Shown here: positions 52,943 to 62,656 of the stretch, piece after piece
Position numbering within the stretch: the first letter of the stretch is position 1
How the letters are laid out: each line of letters opens with the position of its first letter
From: Aphanomyces cochlioides
Taxonomy: Eukaryota > Oomycota > Saprolegniomycetes > Saprolegniales > Verrucalvaceae
DNA length: 64,000 bases
Reading direction: 5' to 3'
Assembly: GCA_019828595.1 (NCBI GenBank)
Contig: JAHQRK010000027.1
Coordinates: forward strand, 806,001 to 870,000
Notes under the pieces: generated by a model
What the model was told of the DNA's origin: nothing
The model's database searches: none
Seen by the model: only the letters and a program-made list of their open reading frames with translations
Translations under genes and position numbers: made by a program

Positions 52943-53402
52943 CTGACAGCAAAATTACTCTATTTGATTGACAGCAAAATTACTCAAAATTACTCTAATA
53001 GAGTAATTTTGCAAACAGAAATGTCCTGTGAAAATTTACTAAAAACTCAAAAGGAAAATTACTGTGCATTTCAATTTTGCTATCGCTATTTTTCCTGTGA
53101 CCATCCAAGTGGGTCGCATTTTCCTGAGATTGAAACACCAGACCCTGTAGAATCCATCATTCACTGCATGTGATCGATAATTAATGTCATGGAATCCTCG
53201 AGGCGGGATATTCCTCTCTTATCACTTGTGATGACTGAGAGTCGTATTCGTCTCACAAGGAAAATCTCTTCCTTGTCAGATTTTCACACAGTGAATTTTC
53301 TTGGGCAAAATTTCCTGTGACAACCATTACTCACACCACAAGTAAATTTCACAAGGAATTTCATGATAGCAAAATTTGTCTAATAGACAAATTTTGCTGT
53401 CA
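52943..53402. mobile_element. MITE with composite palindromic ends, nested in the Polinton
   Basis: The left end starts TGACAGCAAAATTACTC (two overlapping copies at 52943 and 52969) and the right end is ATTTTGCTGTCA. Each end also contains its own hairpin: ACTCTAATAGAGT within GCAAAATT...AATTTTGC at the left, and GTCTAATAGAC within GCAAAATT...AATTTTGC at the right. Further inside, CCTGTGAAAATTTACT on the left matches the complement of AGTAAATTTCACAAGG on the right. No coding frame and no clear target duplication were seen. Confidence 0.6.
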
Positions 53403-53643
53403 TGTATCAATATTCTTGTTCTTTTTCCCAAATGTTCGCTACATCAAACACAGCCTCCATCAAAAACGACGTTAAGACTACTTGCGTCAAATTCGGTGAT
53501 CCGACGCGGCTATCACAGCAGCATTCATTCTTTTTGAATAGATTGAACATCCGTATACTAATATTTATTATCCGGTGAAAGTGTGCCAGATTGAAGCAGG
53601 GACGGGGGCGGCTTCACTTTCGCTTTAGCACTTCCGACACAGA
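53403..53643. other. Spacer before the PD-(D/E)XK-like gene
   Basis: Mixed-composition sequence with no frame. TTATTATCCGG near 53565 precedes the next gene by about 75 bp. Presumably its promoter. Confidence 0.3.
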
Positions 53644-54600
53644 ATGGACGCAGTCCGTGGCGACGACAGCGTTCCCTCTGCGCAGGGTCTCAAACGTAGC
53701 AGTGCAACAGTCGAAGAAGGCAACCCCAAGAGAAGTCGAACCAACAACAGCGCGACACCAACTGATTCGAAGCAACCTCGAATTGAAGAAAAACCATCTT
53801 GGAACACAATGATCGTTCCAGCACCCACTGCGGCCATTCCAGAACCAAATCAAGGTGAGTTGATGGCTATCCATTCGATCATTCAGAAGATCAAATCTCT
53901 CGACTGGAAGCTCGTGGAGAAAGAGCTCGAAAAGGGAATGGTGTACTTGGGAGATGCTTCCCTAAGTGATTGGAAAGCCTTTGTTACGAGCGAAGACCAG
54001 CAACTCAAGTCGAAAAACATGGAATCGATCGATGGGAAGATTTTCTTTGTTGAATTGCCGTCTCGAGAACATGCAACATATGTGGGGAGATTGTTGGTTG
54101 CTATCAATAATGCTACCCACACTCAAGATGACTTTGTAGAGATTTCCTTAGATGCGTATCAAACCAATATCCGCCGCCTCGAGCCAGATTTGTGTCTTAT
54201 ACCCCGTCGAGTCCTTGCATAGCCTCCATACAACGTTCAGTTGCCTCCTGGTCTCGACGATTGGGGCAACTTCCACACTGTGAAATGGGAAGTGGCGTGG
54301 TCCAAGAGTTGGGCCAATCTTGATTGGAAGGCCAACCAGTGGGCCATGGTAGACACTGTGGTTTACATCATCTGTATTAAATTGGACCCTCACAATCCGT
54401 CCTACAAAGTGCATCACGTTGTTCATCATGGCGTCCAATTGCCGGAAATGATCCCTCTTCCGATTGCCCCGCCCAACACTGTCATACAATTGGATTCGCG
54501 TCTAGTCCTGCAGCTACCTGCAACCAGTCCTTTGCCACCCAATTTTCCACCTCAATTGGATATTGATCTTTATGCTCCACTTACGGTTGCACTTCAATAA
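53644..54600 (+). pseudogene. PD-(D/E)XK endonuclease-like protein with NLS, in-frame stop
   Basis: ATG at 53644 opens a frame that runs to 54600 except for one TAG at 54220-54222. The N-terminus has a bipartite nuclear-localisation pattern (KRSSATVEEGNPKRSR). The core resembles Uma2/restriction-like PD-(D/E)XK folds: RRLEPDLCLIPRR, then after the stop FHTVKWEVAWSKSWANLDWK (the E-x-A/S and Lys region) and MVDTVVYIICIKLDP. The stop falls between the PD and (E)xK motifs. Base composition is host-like, unlike the Polinton genes, and the gene lies between the nested MITE and the right TIR, so it is probably a late acquisition. Substrate unknown. Confidence 0.55.
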
Positions 54601-54616
54601 CCACCTGCTGCCGCCG

Positions 54617-54666
54617 CAATGTGTATTTTGTGTTTTGTCCCTTGAGAAGTAATTGTTGCTTTCAGA
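54617..54666. repeat. Partial, degenerate copy of the Polinton TIR
   Basis: AATGTGTATTTTGTGTTTTG then TCCCTTGAGAAGTAATTGTTGC resembles the TIR segment at 54750-54800 with deletions. It directly precedes the right TIR in the same orientation and has no counterpart next to the left TIR. Confidence 0.5.
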
Positions 54667-54718
54667 TGCTTCTGACGATTCAGATTCTAATTACGATTCA
54701 GATGCATAACTCTAATAC

Positions 54719-54933
54719 ATTTTGACTTTGGATCGTTTGGCGTGTGTATTTTGGGTTTTTGTTGCACTTTGTCCCTTGAGAAGTACTTACTGATCCGCAT
54801 TGCGTCCATATGTCTTATGGAGATGCTTTTTGATGGTGTGAAATGATCTGATTACCATGATGGATAATTGTTGCTGCTTGTCGTTGTAGTTTTTGTGGGG
54901 TTGGGTTACGAAATACCTTTAGTAGCTATTACT
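54719..54933 (-). repeat. Polinton right terminal inverted repeat (215 bp)
   Basis: Complement of 35841-36055 with one mismatch. It ends CCTTTAGTAGCTATTACT, directly followed by the CACGTT target duplication at 54934-54939. Confidence 0.95.
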
Positions 54934-54939
54934 CACGTT
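54934..54939. repeat. 6 bp target-site duplication (right) of the Polinton
   Basis: CACGTT, identical to 35835-35840. On the minus strand it reads AACGTG, part of the Asn-Val codons of the interrupted gene. Confidence 0.95.
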
Positions 54940-55409
54940 CCTCCACGTTGGACAGGATGCATTCAGCACGTGCTATTGGAAAATATGAGTAAGAAGGCCA
55001 TGCAATCGTGTATACATACAGGGATGGACGAAAAGGACGAGACCCAGCTTTGCATATTGCGGACCAAATCTGTGTATTCATTCGTCTTTGCAATGAGTTT
55101 GGCATGCGTCGATTCACCAGTAGCTTTTCGTTCTCGGAGAGCGAGAGCAACATCCTTCCACGAGAGAGCAGAGGCAGAAACCGTCTTGTCTGACGTCTGA
55201 GTGTCTGTCGAAGTCGATCCTTGTCGTTGTGATGATTCAATAAGTCGCGCCAAATCAGCTTCGAGTTGCTTCACTTGCCGCCTCAAACCTTCCAACTCCC
55301 GCTTCTCTCTGCCTCGGTACGCTCGCATAAACTCTCTGATATATGCTCGCTGCTGTAGTTTCTTCTCCATCTCCTTTGTAGCTGCATGGAGTCTTGGCTC
55401 GTCCTCCAT
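54934..55409 (-). pseudogene. bZIP-like/START-like member I, 5' part (separated by the Polinton)
   Basis: ATG at 55409. The basic region (KLQQRAYIREFMRAYRGREK) and coiled coil are followed by LSWKDVALAL and a helix ending MQSWVSSFSSIP. An intron starting GTATGT near 55024 leads to exon 2, which reads HVLNASCPTWRNV before meeting the Polinton end. The remaining exons continue at 35840 downwards. The TWRNV reading across the duplicated AACGTG is in frame on both sides, so the gene looks otherwise undamaged. A truncated product reading into the element could still be made. Confidence 0.85.
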
Positions 55410-55644
55410 TGCACATGTATGTTGGTATTAACACACATCCGGTTATCCAGCAATTATCCCCGATATCCTGTGGACTCAACCTGGACTGGAGAAGGTCGAC
55501 AGGCTATCAGCTCGACCACGAACTCATTTGAAATGCTCTTCACGGCAATGGCAGATGATTCCAAGGGGGCGACGTCGTGGCCTTCTTGCTGCTATTATCC
55601 AAGTAGTAAAATTGCTCGATTGTTCGCTTGTCGTTTCCGAGAGT
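55410..55644. other. Upstream region of the split gene
   Basis: No gene seen; presumably the promoter of member I. Confidence 0.3.
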
Positions 55645-55647
55645 TAA

Positions 55648-55943
55648 GGGCCTGGTCGGGGAAGAAATCCATCCCTGCCAGGCAGGAACGTTATCCGGAA
55701 GTTTTTGGAAGTTTTTTTGAAAAATATCAAAAAGTATTTTTTCGATTTTCTTGAAAATGTGTCTGAAGCAGGAACAGACTTGTTGAGGCAGAGATGGATC
55801 ATCTCTGCCTGGAAAAAGGCGTTCCTGCCTGAGTTTATCCGAATAGCATGAACGACCCCATTATCCGGAAATTTTTGGAATTGACCAATCAGAAGCCTGA
55901 ATCCGTCCCTGAAGCATGGATGGAATGTTCGGCGACCAGGCCC
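55648..55943. mobile_element. Harbinger-type MITE (296 bp)
   Basis: Ends GGGCCTGGTCGGGG at the left and CGACCAGGCCC at the right (shared TIR of 11 bp, GGGCCTGGTCG), flanked by TAA on both sides (55645-55647 and 55944-55946). Internal GTTATCCGGAAGTTTTTGGA and TTATCCGGAAATTTTTGGAA are direct repeats. Non-coding. Confidence 0.75.
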
Positions 55944-55946
55944 TAA

Positions 55947-57092
55947 AGGCGTTCAGTGGATGAGTACACACCCCAGCTGTTGTACAGAAGGTTCATCGAT
56001 GACGCGAGCATGAGGTCACCACGTCCAATTGGCCATGAATTACACTGCACGACGACAAAATGGACGACAGCTTCCACAAGAGACGCTTCTTTGTGACCTC
56101 GCTCTCTGTGTATGGGGGCTTTCCTGCTACAGAAATATGGTTTGAGGGAGATAGATATTTCGGGGATGAGAGTTCTTTCTGTTTCAAACTTGTGAAATGT
56201 CCTTCGTGCCATGGACTATGGATTTCCCTGCAAACTGTTGGGAAGTGAGGCGAGAGTTGTTTAGTTGCAAGAGTTAGATCGAGACTTGAGCGCTCTCCAT
56301 GTTCTTTTGACATTCCGAGGTTTTTCCTCCTCGTCCTTAAACATGGGAATCTTATCTAATCTTTCGCCAGTCGATTTGTCCCGCTATGGCGATGCACCAT
56401 CATGGGCTCTGCTGTCGACACAGGACTCATCTCCCATCGTGATTTCTTCACAAATCTCTCTGCGCTCGGCCATGTATCTCCAACCCATCGAATAGCACAC
56501 TCCACAAGCAGCGTACGCACAGTTTAGGTTGCCACATTGCCATTTTGCATACAGCTTTATCGCCGACCACAACATTCCATTTGAAAACCAGGCCACCACT
56601 CTTGACTCCTCAAAATCTTCGCACTGAGGAGCTAGAGCGCACCATAGCAATTGAAAACATCGTCGTCTAGCCTGGGAGTCCCATCTCATCGGGGGATGAA
56701 GCTCATGGATTGACACGTATGCACGCAAAACCATCATCCATGAAGCTCCAAGCCTCCTATGTTACAGTCGGACTGGCTACATTCACAATACAATTCCGGA
56801 TAATGCGCTCATTTTCATTATCCGGATCGGTGGCTTAACAGGAAAGCGCGCAAATGGGAGGCCAGGAGGGGCGCAATATGGAGCGCGAGCGATCGCTGCT
56901 TTGCGTCTCCGTGGACGAGCGAACACTGGAAATGAAAAGGAGCGTCATCGAATGCAGAAGAGCGCATACGACTATCGCGGAGCGGGAAGTTGTCCGACAT
57001 TGCTGGTTGGAATGATTCTCATTGGCTATTGTGACACATCCGTCAGTTGAGGGCCGATTGTGCAAGACCGACGTGAAGGATCGACATCAAGG
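55947..57092. other. Intergenic region, no gene recognised
   Basis: The best frame is on the minus strand (56384-56737, about 117 codons, with KLYAKWQCGNLNCAYAACGV), but it matches no family I know and has no introns or neighbours supporting it. I leave it uncalled. GATAATGC near 56800 and TTATCCGGATCGG near 56818 recall motifs in the nearby MITE. Confidence 0.3.
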
Positions 57093-58327
57093 ATGGCCGA
57101 GACGGAGAAGAAGCTCCGCCGACGTGTGTACATGCGCAATATGATGAAGATATACCGCGAGGAATTCAAGAAGGAAATGGCGTACTTGCGGGAGAAAGAA
57201 CAGCAGCTGGAAGTGCAGGTCCGACATCTTTTGCAGACGCGATGTCTCGGCGGCGACGATGACAGCAGCGGCGCACTCCCGTGGAGAGAAGTCTCCCAAG
57301 CGCTGAAAGAAGAACAGGACGAAGCAATAGTCAAGCGAGAGAAGCTATTGACACAAGTCATGGCCCACCGACGAGTTGTTGACAACATGGAACGATGGGT
57401 TGAAGCGCAAATGACCATTCCGGTACGATTTGACTGGCGCACCGATGACTGACTTGATGTATCCAGGTGTCGCCGACTACACCCACGTCCACATGGAGGA
57501 ATACAACGCTATTAGGCGACCCGATGTCCAGACAGCTTGGAAAGCAATGGATCATGGAGCAAATGTTCCACAACACAGATCGTGTCTTTCAAATGTACCA
57601 GTTCCCAGCCATGGATCAAGCGCATAATCTGTACGATCTCGAAGCCGTGCCGACTCCAAACGGAGGCTTCCAGTACATCCATCGGCGGCAATTTGACTTG
57701 GGTCATCCCCTCGATATGCTTCTGCAGCTGTACAAAGACACTGTCTACAGATTCATGACTCCCGATGCTGTCTACCACAACAACGTAAAGCTGCACTCCC
57801 CTTCAATCTCAGTCCCTTGCCCTTTGGCGATTAGGTCGCAGCGGAAGAAAGCAACGACACAACGCTGCGGACATTACACAACAGCAACGGCGAAGTGATG
57901 CATTTGCTCACGCGGGCATTCAGTACAGGCCAACGGAGCGTCTTTGTCGGCCAGGAAATCCTCGACGACGATCTCTTGCAAATCACGAAGCCTAAGCAAC
58001 GCAGCCGCATGATCTGGTTTACCTCTCCACTTGCCTGTTGGTTCTCAATGACTTTGTAGGTTTGATATTGTCCCCTTGTCGCCGACCAAGTGTCGTCTGC
58101 GCTGCCTGTACATTTACTCCAACTTTTTCAACAACAAGGGCGAAGCCTTGCCGTTTGAAGAAGAAGCAAAGGGATGGAACTTTGATCCATCGCTGCATCC
58201 TCCACATTCTCTCGAGGATCGATTTCGAACCCACGTCCGCGCCGTGGCGATCCAGCGCTTTCGAGTGTCGAGGACGCGCGCCGAAGAGGAAACTACCGCT
58301 CGAGGCATTCCGACTTACAAGGATTAA
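57093..58327 (+). CDS. bZIP-like/START-like family protein, member J
   Basis: Four exons from the ATG at 57093 (MAETEKKLRRRVYM). The basic region RRRVYMRNMMKIYREEFKKE enters a coiled coil (YLREKEQQLEVQVRHL) and LPWREVSQAL. Intron 1 begins GTACGA at 57423. Exon 2 has STWRNTTLLGDPMSRQLGKQW, EQMFHNTDRVFQMYQF and YIHRRQFDLGH. Intron 2 starts GTAAAG at about 57784; exon 3 has GEVMHLLTRAFSTGQRSVFV and QRSRMIW. After the TG|G-splitting third intron, exon 4 reads FDIVPLSPTKCRLRCLY, FEEEAKGWNFD and ends at 58327. Very close to D, E and K; likely a recent duplicate. Confidence 0.8.
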
Positions 58328-58948
58328 GCAGCTCATGTAACAAGCAGTCAGTTATCTCAAACGTGAAGATCCCCAGCCCACCACCACGCCATTCTGCAGC
58401 TCATTCATGACTCCAAGGAATGAAACGAATGGGGTTATGGTGCCGTCGATCTCGTCAACGAGAGAGGTAAGAGGCAGATCCTCCTCATGGTCAGTCAACG
58501 CGCACCCTCGTTCTTCCTCGCGAGCTTCTTCAACTTGGTTAGCTTTGAAATTCACGTCAAAGGCACCGGGTGCACCCATGGTTTTGGTTCTCCAACAATT
58601 CCTAGCCAGTCCACCGATCTTTCCAGGATGGACTGCAATCCTCCGCTTCACTTTGTACCTCCTGGACTTCACTCATTAGCTTCTTCACTGGATGAGGTCG
58701 CCATGATGTACCAGCACATCCGACGACGACACGGTGAACATTGCTCTTTCGAGTGAAGATCAACACGAGCTGTAATCCAAGCAACGTCGTTTATCCCTCG
58801 AGTGTCTCCATGGAAGGACGCTTGCATTGAAATGGAAGGCAGGAAGATCGATGCTTGTCATGTTGTCCAGAGGGACGGGCGCGATGGATCACACTGACTT
58901 TGTGATTCGATTGGTCTACAGCTGTATATATATATATATAATTCCTCA
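58328..58948. other. Intergenic region between members J and K
   Basis: Frames of 60-106 codons on both strands show no domain. A (TA) tract TATATATATATATATA at about 58925-58940 lies 10-25 bp before the start of member K and may serve as its TATA region. Confidence 0.35.
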
Positions 58949-60183
58949 ATGCAGATGGCCGCCGCCGAGACAGTCGAGGATGTGGAAAAGAGAGAGCGGC
59001 GTCGAGCATACATACGAGGGATGATGAAGCTCTATCGGGATGAGTTCAGGATTGAAATGGCCTACTTGCGTACTAGTAACCGGGAAGAGCGTTTGAAACG
59101 CCAGATCAGTCAACTTGTTCAAGCGCAATGTCCAGGCGGCACGGCAGAGAATGTCTTGGGACCGCTCTCTTGGAATGAAGTCTCGCTCGCGCTGAAAGAA
59201 GACCACGACGATGCGTCCACGACACAGAAATCTCTTCAAAAGCAAGTCGACGAGTGGCGCCGCGTTGTCGAGACCATGCAGGAATGGGTTCAAGCCCACA
59301 CGACGATCCCAGTACGCACTTCAAGGCAACCTTGTCATGACTCTGTCTAGGAGTCGCCAAATGCAGCCATCTCAACGTGGAGAAATACGACTTTACTAGC
59401 AGATCCGATCCCAAGACAGCTTGGAAAGCAATGGATCACCAAGCAGATGCTTCACGACGCCGATCGCGTCTTCCAACTCTACGAGTTTCCAGCCATGGAC
59501 AAACCGTACGATCTCTACGACCTCGAGGCAATGCCAACTCTGCATGGCGGCTTTGAATACATCCATCGGCGGCAGTTCGACATCAACCATTCCGTCGCGG
59601 ATCTCCTCGCTCTCTACCGAGATACACTCGGCACTTTGATCTCTCCCGACGCTGCGTTGCATACCAAGGTCTGCTGCGTTGTCTTCCCGCCATGTCTTAA
59701 GAGTCCATGTAGGTCGCGGATGAAGAATGCCATGGCACGAAACTACACACTTTGTACAACAGCAACGACGAAGTCATGCATTTACTCTCGGGGGCGTTTC
59801 CCCACGGCGACCGCACCATCTTTGTCGTGCAGGAAATCCTCCACGACGAACTTCTCCCCAAGATCGAACCCAAGCAGCGCCACCGCATGCTCTGGTAGCT
59901 CTCTCTCTCATGCTCCGTTGTCTCAAAGACGATGTAGGTATGAAATTTTGCCGCTCTCACCGTCCAAGACGCGGCTTCGATGTCTGTACATTTATTCCCA
60001 GTGCGTCGACGTGGACGGCCATCCCATTCCGTTCGAAGACGAAGCGAGGAGCTGGGGTTTGACCCGTCGTCGTATCCCCCACAGATCCAAGAGGAAAAGT
60101 TCCGAGAGCATGTTCGAGCAGTGGCAAGACAGCGCCTCTTCATCTCGCAAGCGCGCGTCCAGGAGTACTCTCTCTCCCGATAA
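58949..60183 (+). pseudogene. bZIP-like/START-like family protein, member K, frameshifted in exon 4
   Basis: ATG at 58949. The basic region RRRAYIRGMMKLYRDEFRIE is followed by LSWNEVSLAL and METMQEWVQ. Introns begin GTACGC at 59311, GTCTGC near 59670 and GTAGCT near 59897. Exon 2 has STWRNTTLLADPIPRQLGKQW, KQMLHDADRVFQLYEF and YIHRRQFDINH; exon 3 has DEVMHLLSGAFPHGDRTIFV and QRHRMLW. Exon 4 starts YEILPLSPSKTRLRCLY but after EDEARSWG one base is missing near 60057: the conserved FDPSSYPPQ continuation is in the next frame, ending at 60183. As written the protein would carry a foreign C-terminus to 60220. Confidence 0.75.
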
Positions 60184-61208
60184 GTTAATCATTCCTTCCC
60201 ATATCGTCCCCCTGCGCTGATCACTTAAGTTCAGGAGATTCAATGTTGCCGTCCGAGCATCATACCATGCAATCGATGGAGAATCGTCCCCCAACATCTT
60301 CCCAGCGGGATGGTCATGATTCGTAATTGATGGAAATGTCAGTTGATGAAGCCTTCAGGGAGATAGTGCTCCTCTTCACTGCTTGGGGCCGTCGCCGCTT
60401 ATGGAAATAGACTTTGTACCGTTAAGTATAAACCCATCTTCCAAGGTTGACTGCGTGGCATCGTGTATTTTCGCTATGTCGGTCGAGCTGCCGCCTGTCT
60501 TTTGAAATTTCGGCTTTCCAACCCGACAAGCTCCGTGGTGGTTGTGCAGTAATCCATCCAAAGGTCGTCAAAGACGCTCGTTCGATCTCTCTCGACCATT
60601 AGTGGACATTTGAATCTCATTGTCCCAAACCAACCGCAGCCATCCAGAAGGATCTCGATCATACCGTAGCATTTCCCTCTCGCGGGGTTTCTTGTCTCCT
60701 GTTCGAGAGTCTGCAGCTTTGTAACCGCAAGACGTTCGATGAAACCAGGCTCCCCCGGCGTGTGCATTCCATTGCCAGCCGCTGCTTCGGTGAGTTGCGT
60801 CCCATCTGTCTTCCGGTCTTCTCATGTTGGCATCCTCTCCAAGTATACAAATTTCAAGATAAAGTCATTTTCCAGGTGGTTGCAATGGCATAGAGGACGA
60901 AATTTCCATGGGTTTTATTCATTTTGGTCAAAATTCGACCAAATTCTGCCGATTTTTCAGTATTTTTTAGTATTTTTTTACACTTTTTGAAAAATGCGCC
61001 AATATTGGATTACGATCTTTCCGGTGATTATGCTGGGGCGGCGGAGGCGGCGCTGAAGAAGAGAATGTCAAAGAGCGATTCTTCTGTTTGAATGTACAGT
61101 GTAGGGACAGATGGAGCCTGTCTTGCAATGTTAGATTGCGTGGGATATGTTTGTGAAATACCCTGGTTCCATCTGGTGGTGTGACGTGCGGAAAAAACTT
61201 ATTTCACC
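60184..61208. other. Intergenic region, no gene recognised
   Basis: Minus-strand frames around 60376-60850 (with WFGTMRFKCPLMVERDRT and WNAHAGGAWFHR) overlap in different phases and may be a decayed gene, but I cannot assign them. 60950-61000 is T-rich. Confidence 0.3.
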
Positions 61209-62520
61209 ATGATGGACGACTTGACAGGCCTCGTGGCCGAAGTCGACATGGCATTGCTCGAGAAGGCCGACTCGAAGCTCAAGAACCGAGAATATATGCG
61301 CAACATGATGGCGTTTTATCGCCAAGAGCGGCGAGAGGAAACCGAGACGCTCAAAACTGAAGTGGCAGCATTGCAGAAACAATTGGCTCGGCACGTGGCG
61401 AGGACCAAACTACCAAAGTCCAAGCGCAGTCTCCTCCTCCCTTGGAAAGAAGTCGCCGTCGCATTAAAGGAAGAACGCGATGATGCCGAAGCAACCAACG
61501 AAACTCTCCGTCGGAATGCAAGAGAGCTCAAATCGCTCGTCAGTACCATGAAGCAATGGGTCAATGACAATGTCACCAGGGTACAAAAGCTCAAACAATC
61601 TCTGCTCGTTGAATTCATGCTTGAACTGTAGAGCTGCCTTCAGAATGGCATGACAACGACTTGGAGACACGTTTCTCTCTGCGCAGAGCCGCAAGCACGA
61701 AGTCTCGGGAAGGAATGGATCACACAGCAAATGTTCCACAACGCCAGTCGCATGTTTGGCCAATTTGCCTACCCGGACATTCAATCGAACGACGAGTTCT
61801 ACGACGTTGCGTACGAATGGACAGACGCGCGGTTGCAGTATTATCACAGGAGGCAGTATGTCCTCGACGTGCCGATGGAGTTCATGCTCTCTGCGTACAA
61901 GGAGCACTTGTGCTCCGTCTTGATGATGGATTGGTTCGGCTATAAGCAAAACACAGTAATTCAAGCCGATCGATCGCTCGACTGAGACGATCTTCCTTCG
62001 TAGACGCTGAAGGAATCAAGCGGCAACACGACGCTCCATCAATTAGTCGCGGAAGACGACGAGTGGATGAATCTCATTACCGGTGAATTCCATCAAGCTG
62101 ACGGCAGTTGTATCTTTGTGATTCAGCAAATCGAAGACGACGAAGCCAGGCCGACGCCGAAACGGCAGCGGAATCGCATGGTTTGGTACGCATTCTTTCC
62201 CTCTCCATGGTCTCCACGCGCTTCCAACTAGGCTGGATGTACGACCAATGCTCGACGGACGGACCAAAGTCCGCGTGCTCTATCACTTTGCGCAGTATTT
62301 CACCAAAGATGGCTATGTCAGTCTTGACGAAGAGGCGGAGACCTGGGGCTGCGATCTCTCTGGCGTGCCTGAGGAGAAGAAAGAAGACACGTTTCGACAT
62401 TATGCCACCAACATGCTCGTTCAGATCAACTCGAATCACCAGCGACGGATCAATAGCCACTTGACGCGGATGATGCTGGAGGAACGCCACGCTCATGTCG
62501 AGAATATTGAAAAGTCATGA
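61209..62520 (+). CDS. bZIP-like/START-like family protein, member L
   Basis: Four exons from the ATG at 61209. The basic region KLKNREYMRNMMAFYRQERR leads to a coiled coil and LPWKEVAVAL, then STMKQWVND. Intron 1 starts GTACAA at 61581. Exon 2 has TTWRHVSLCAEPQARSLGKEW and QQMFHNASRMFGQF; intron 2 begins GTAATT near 61957. Exon 3 has TTLHQLVAEDDEWMNLITGE and QRNRMVW. The third intron (GTACGC to AACTAG) splits TG|G; exon 4 has TKVRVLYHFAQYFTKDGYVS and EEAETWGCDLSG and ends at 62520. It groups with members H and M. Convergent with member M, 137 bp apart. Confidence 0.78.
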
Positions 62521-62656
62521 GTGTGTCGAGGCTAGCTGGTAGAGTTTTAAATTTGGTTAACTTAAGAGAGTTTGGTCAGTCGTTCCTGTTGAGACTGCTG
62601 AGTGTGGAGCTGCGAATTGTCTAGCAGAGCGTCAACCTCCGCGAGATTCCATCAAC

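Larger units (their letters stand above)
35841..54933. mobile_element. Polinton/Maverick element, 19,093 bp
   Basis: It is bounded by 215 bp inverted repeats and a 6 bp target duplication, and carries the family's gene set: protein-primed-type polymerase B, retroviral-type integrase, packaging ATPase, adenain-like protease, and major and minor capsid proteins. It is visibly more AT-rich than the flanks. Genes in order: polymerase and integrase (plus); small proteins, a basic virion-like protein and GIY-YIG (plus); minor capsid and ATPase (minus); a nested DDE element; fibre (plus); major capsid (minus); protease (plus); exonuclease-like (minus); and a PD-(D/E)XK-like gene (plus). Some genes are broken, so this copy is probably not self-sufficient. 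It is inserted in a bZIP-like gene. Confidence 0.97.

Noticed and set aside
53644..54600. Calling the PD-(D/E)XK-like gene a standard Polinton core gene
   Set aside because: Its base composition, NLS and location after the nested MITE differ from the core genes, and no such gene belongs to the recognised core set.
56384..56737. 117-codon minus-strand frame with several Cys
   Set aside because: No recognisable domain, no introns or homologous neighbour, and it is surrounded by non-coding repeats.
60376..60850. Overlapping minus-strand frames possibly forming a decayed gene
   Set aside because: The pieces are in different phases with no domain pattern linking them; insufficient support.
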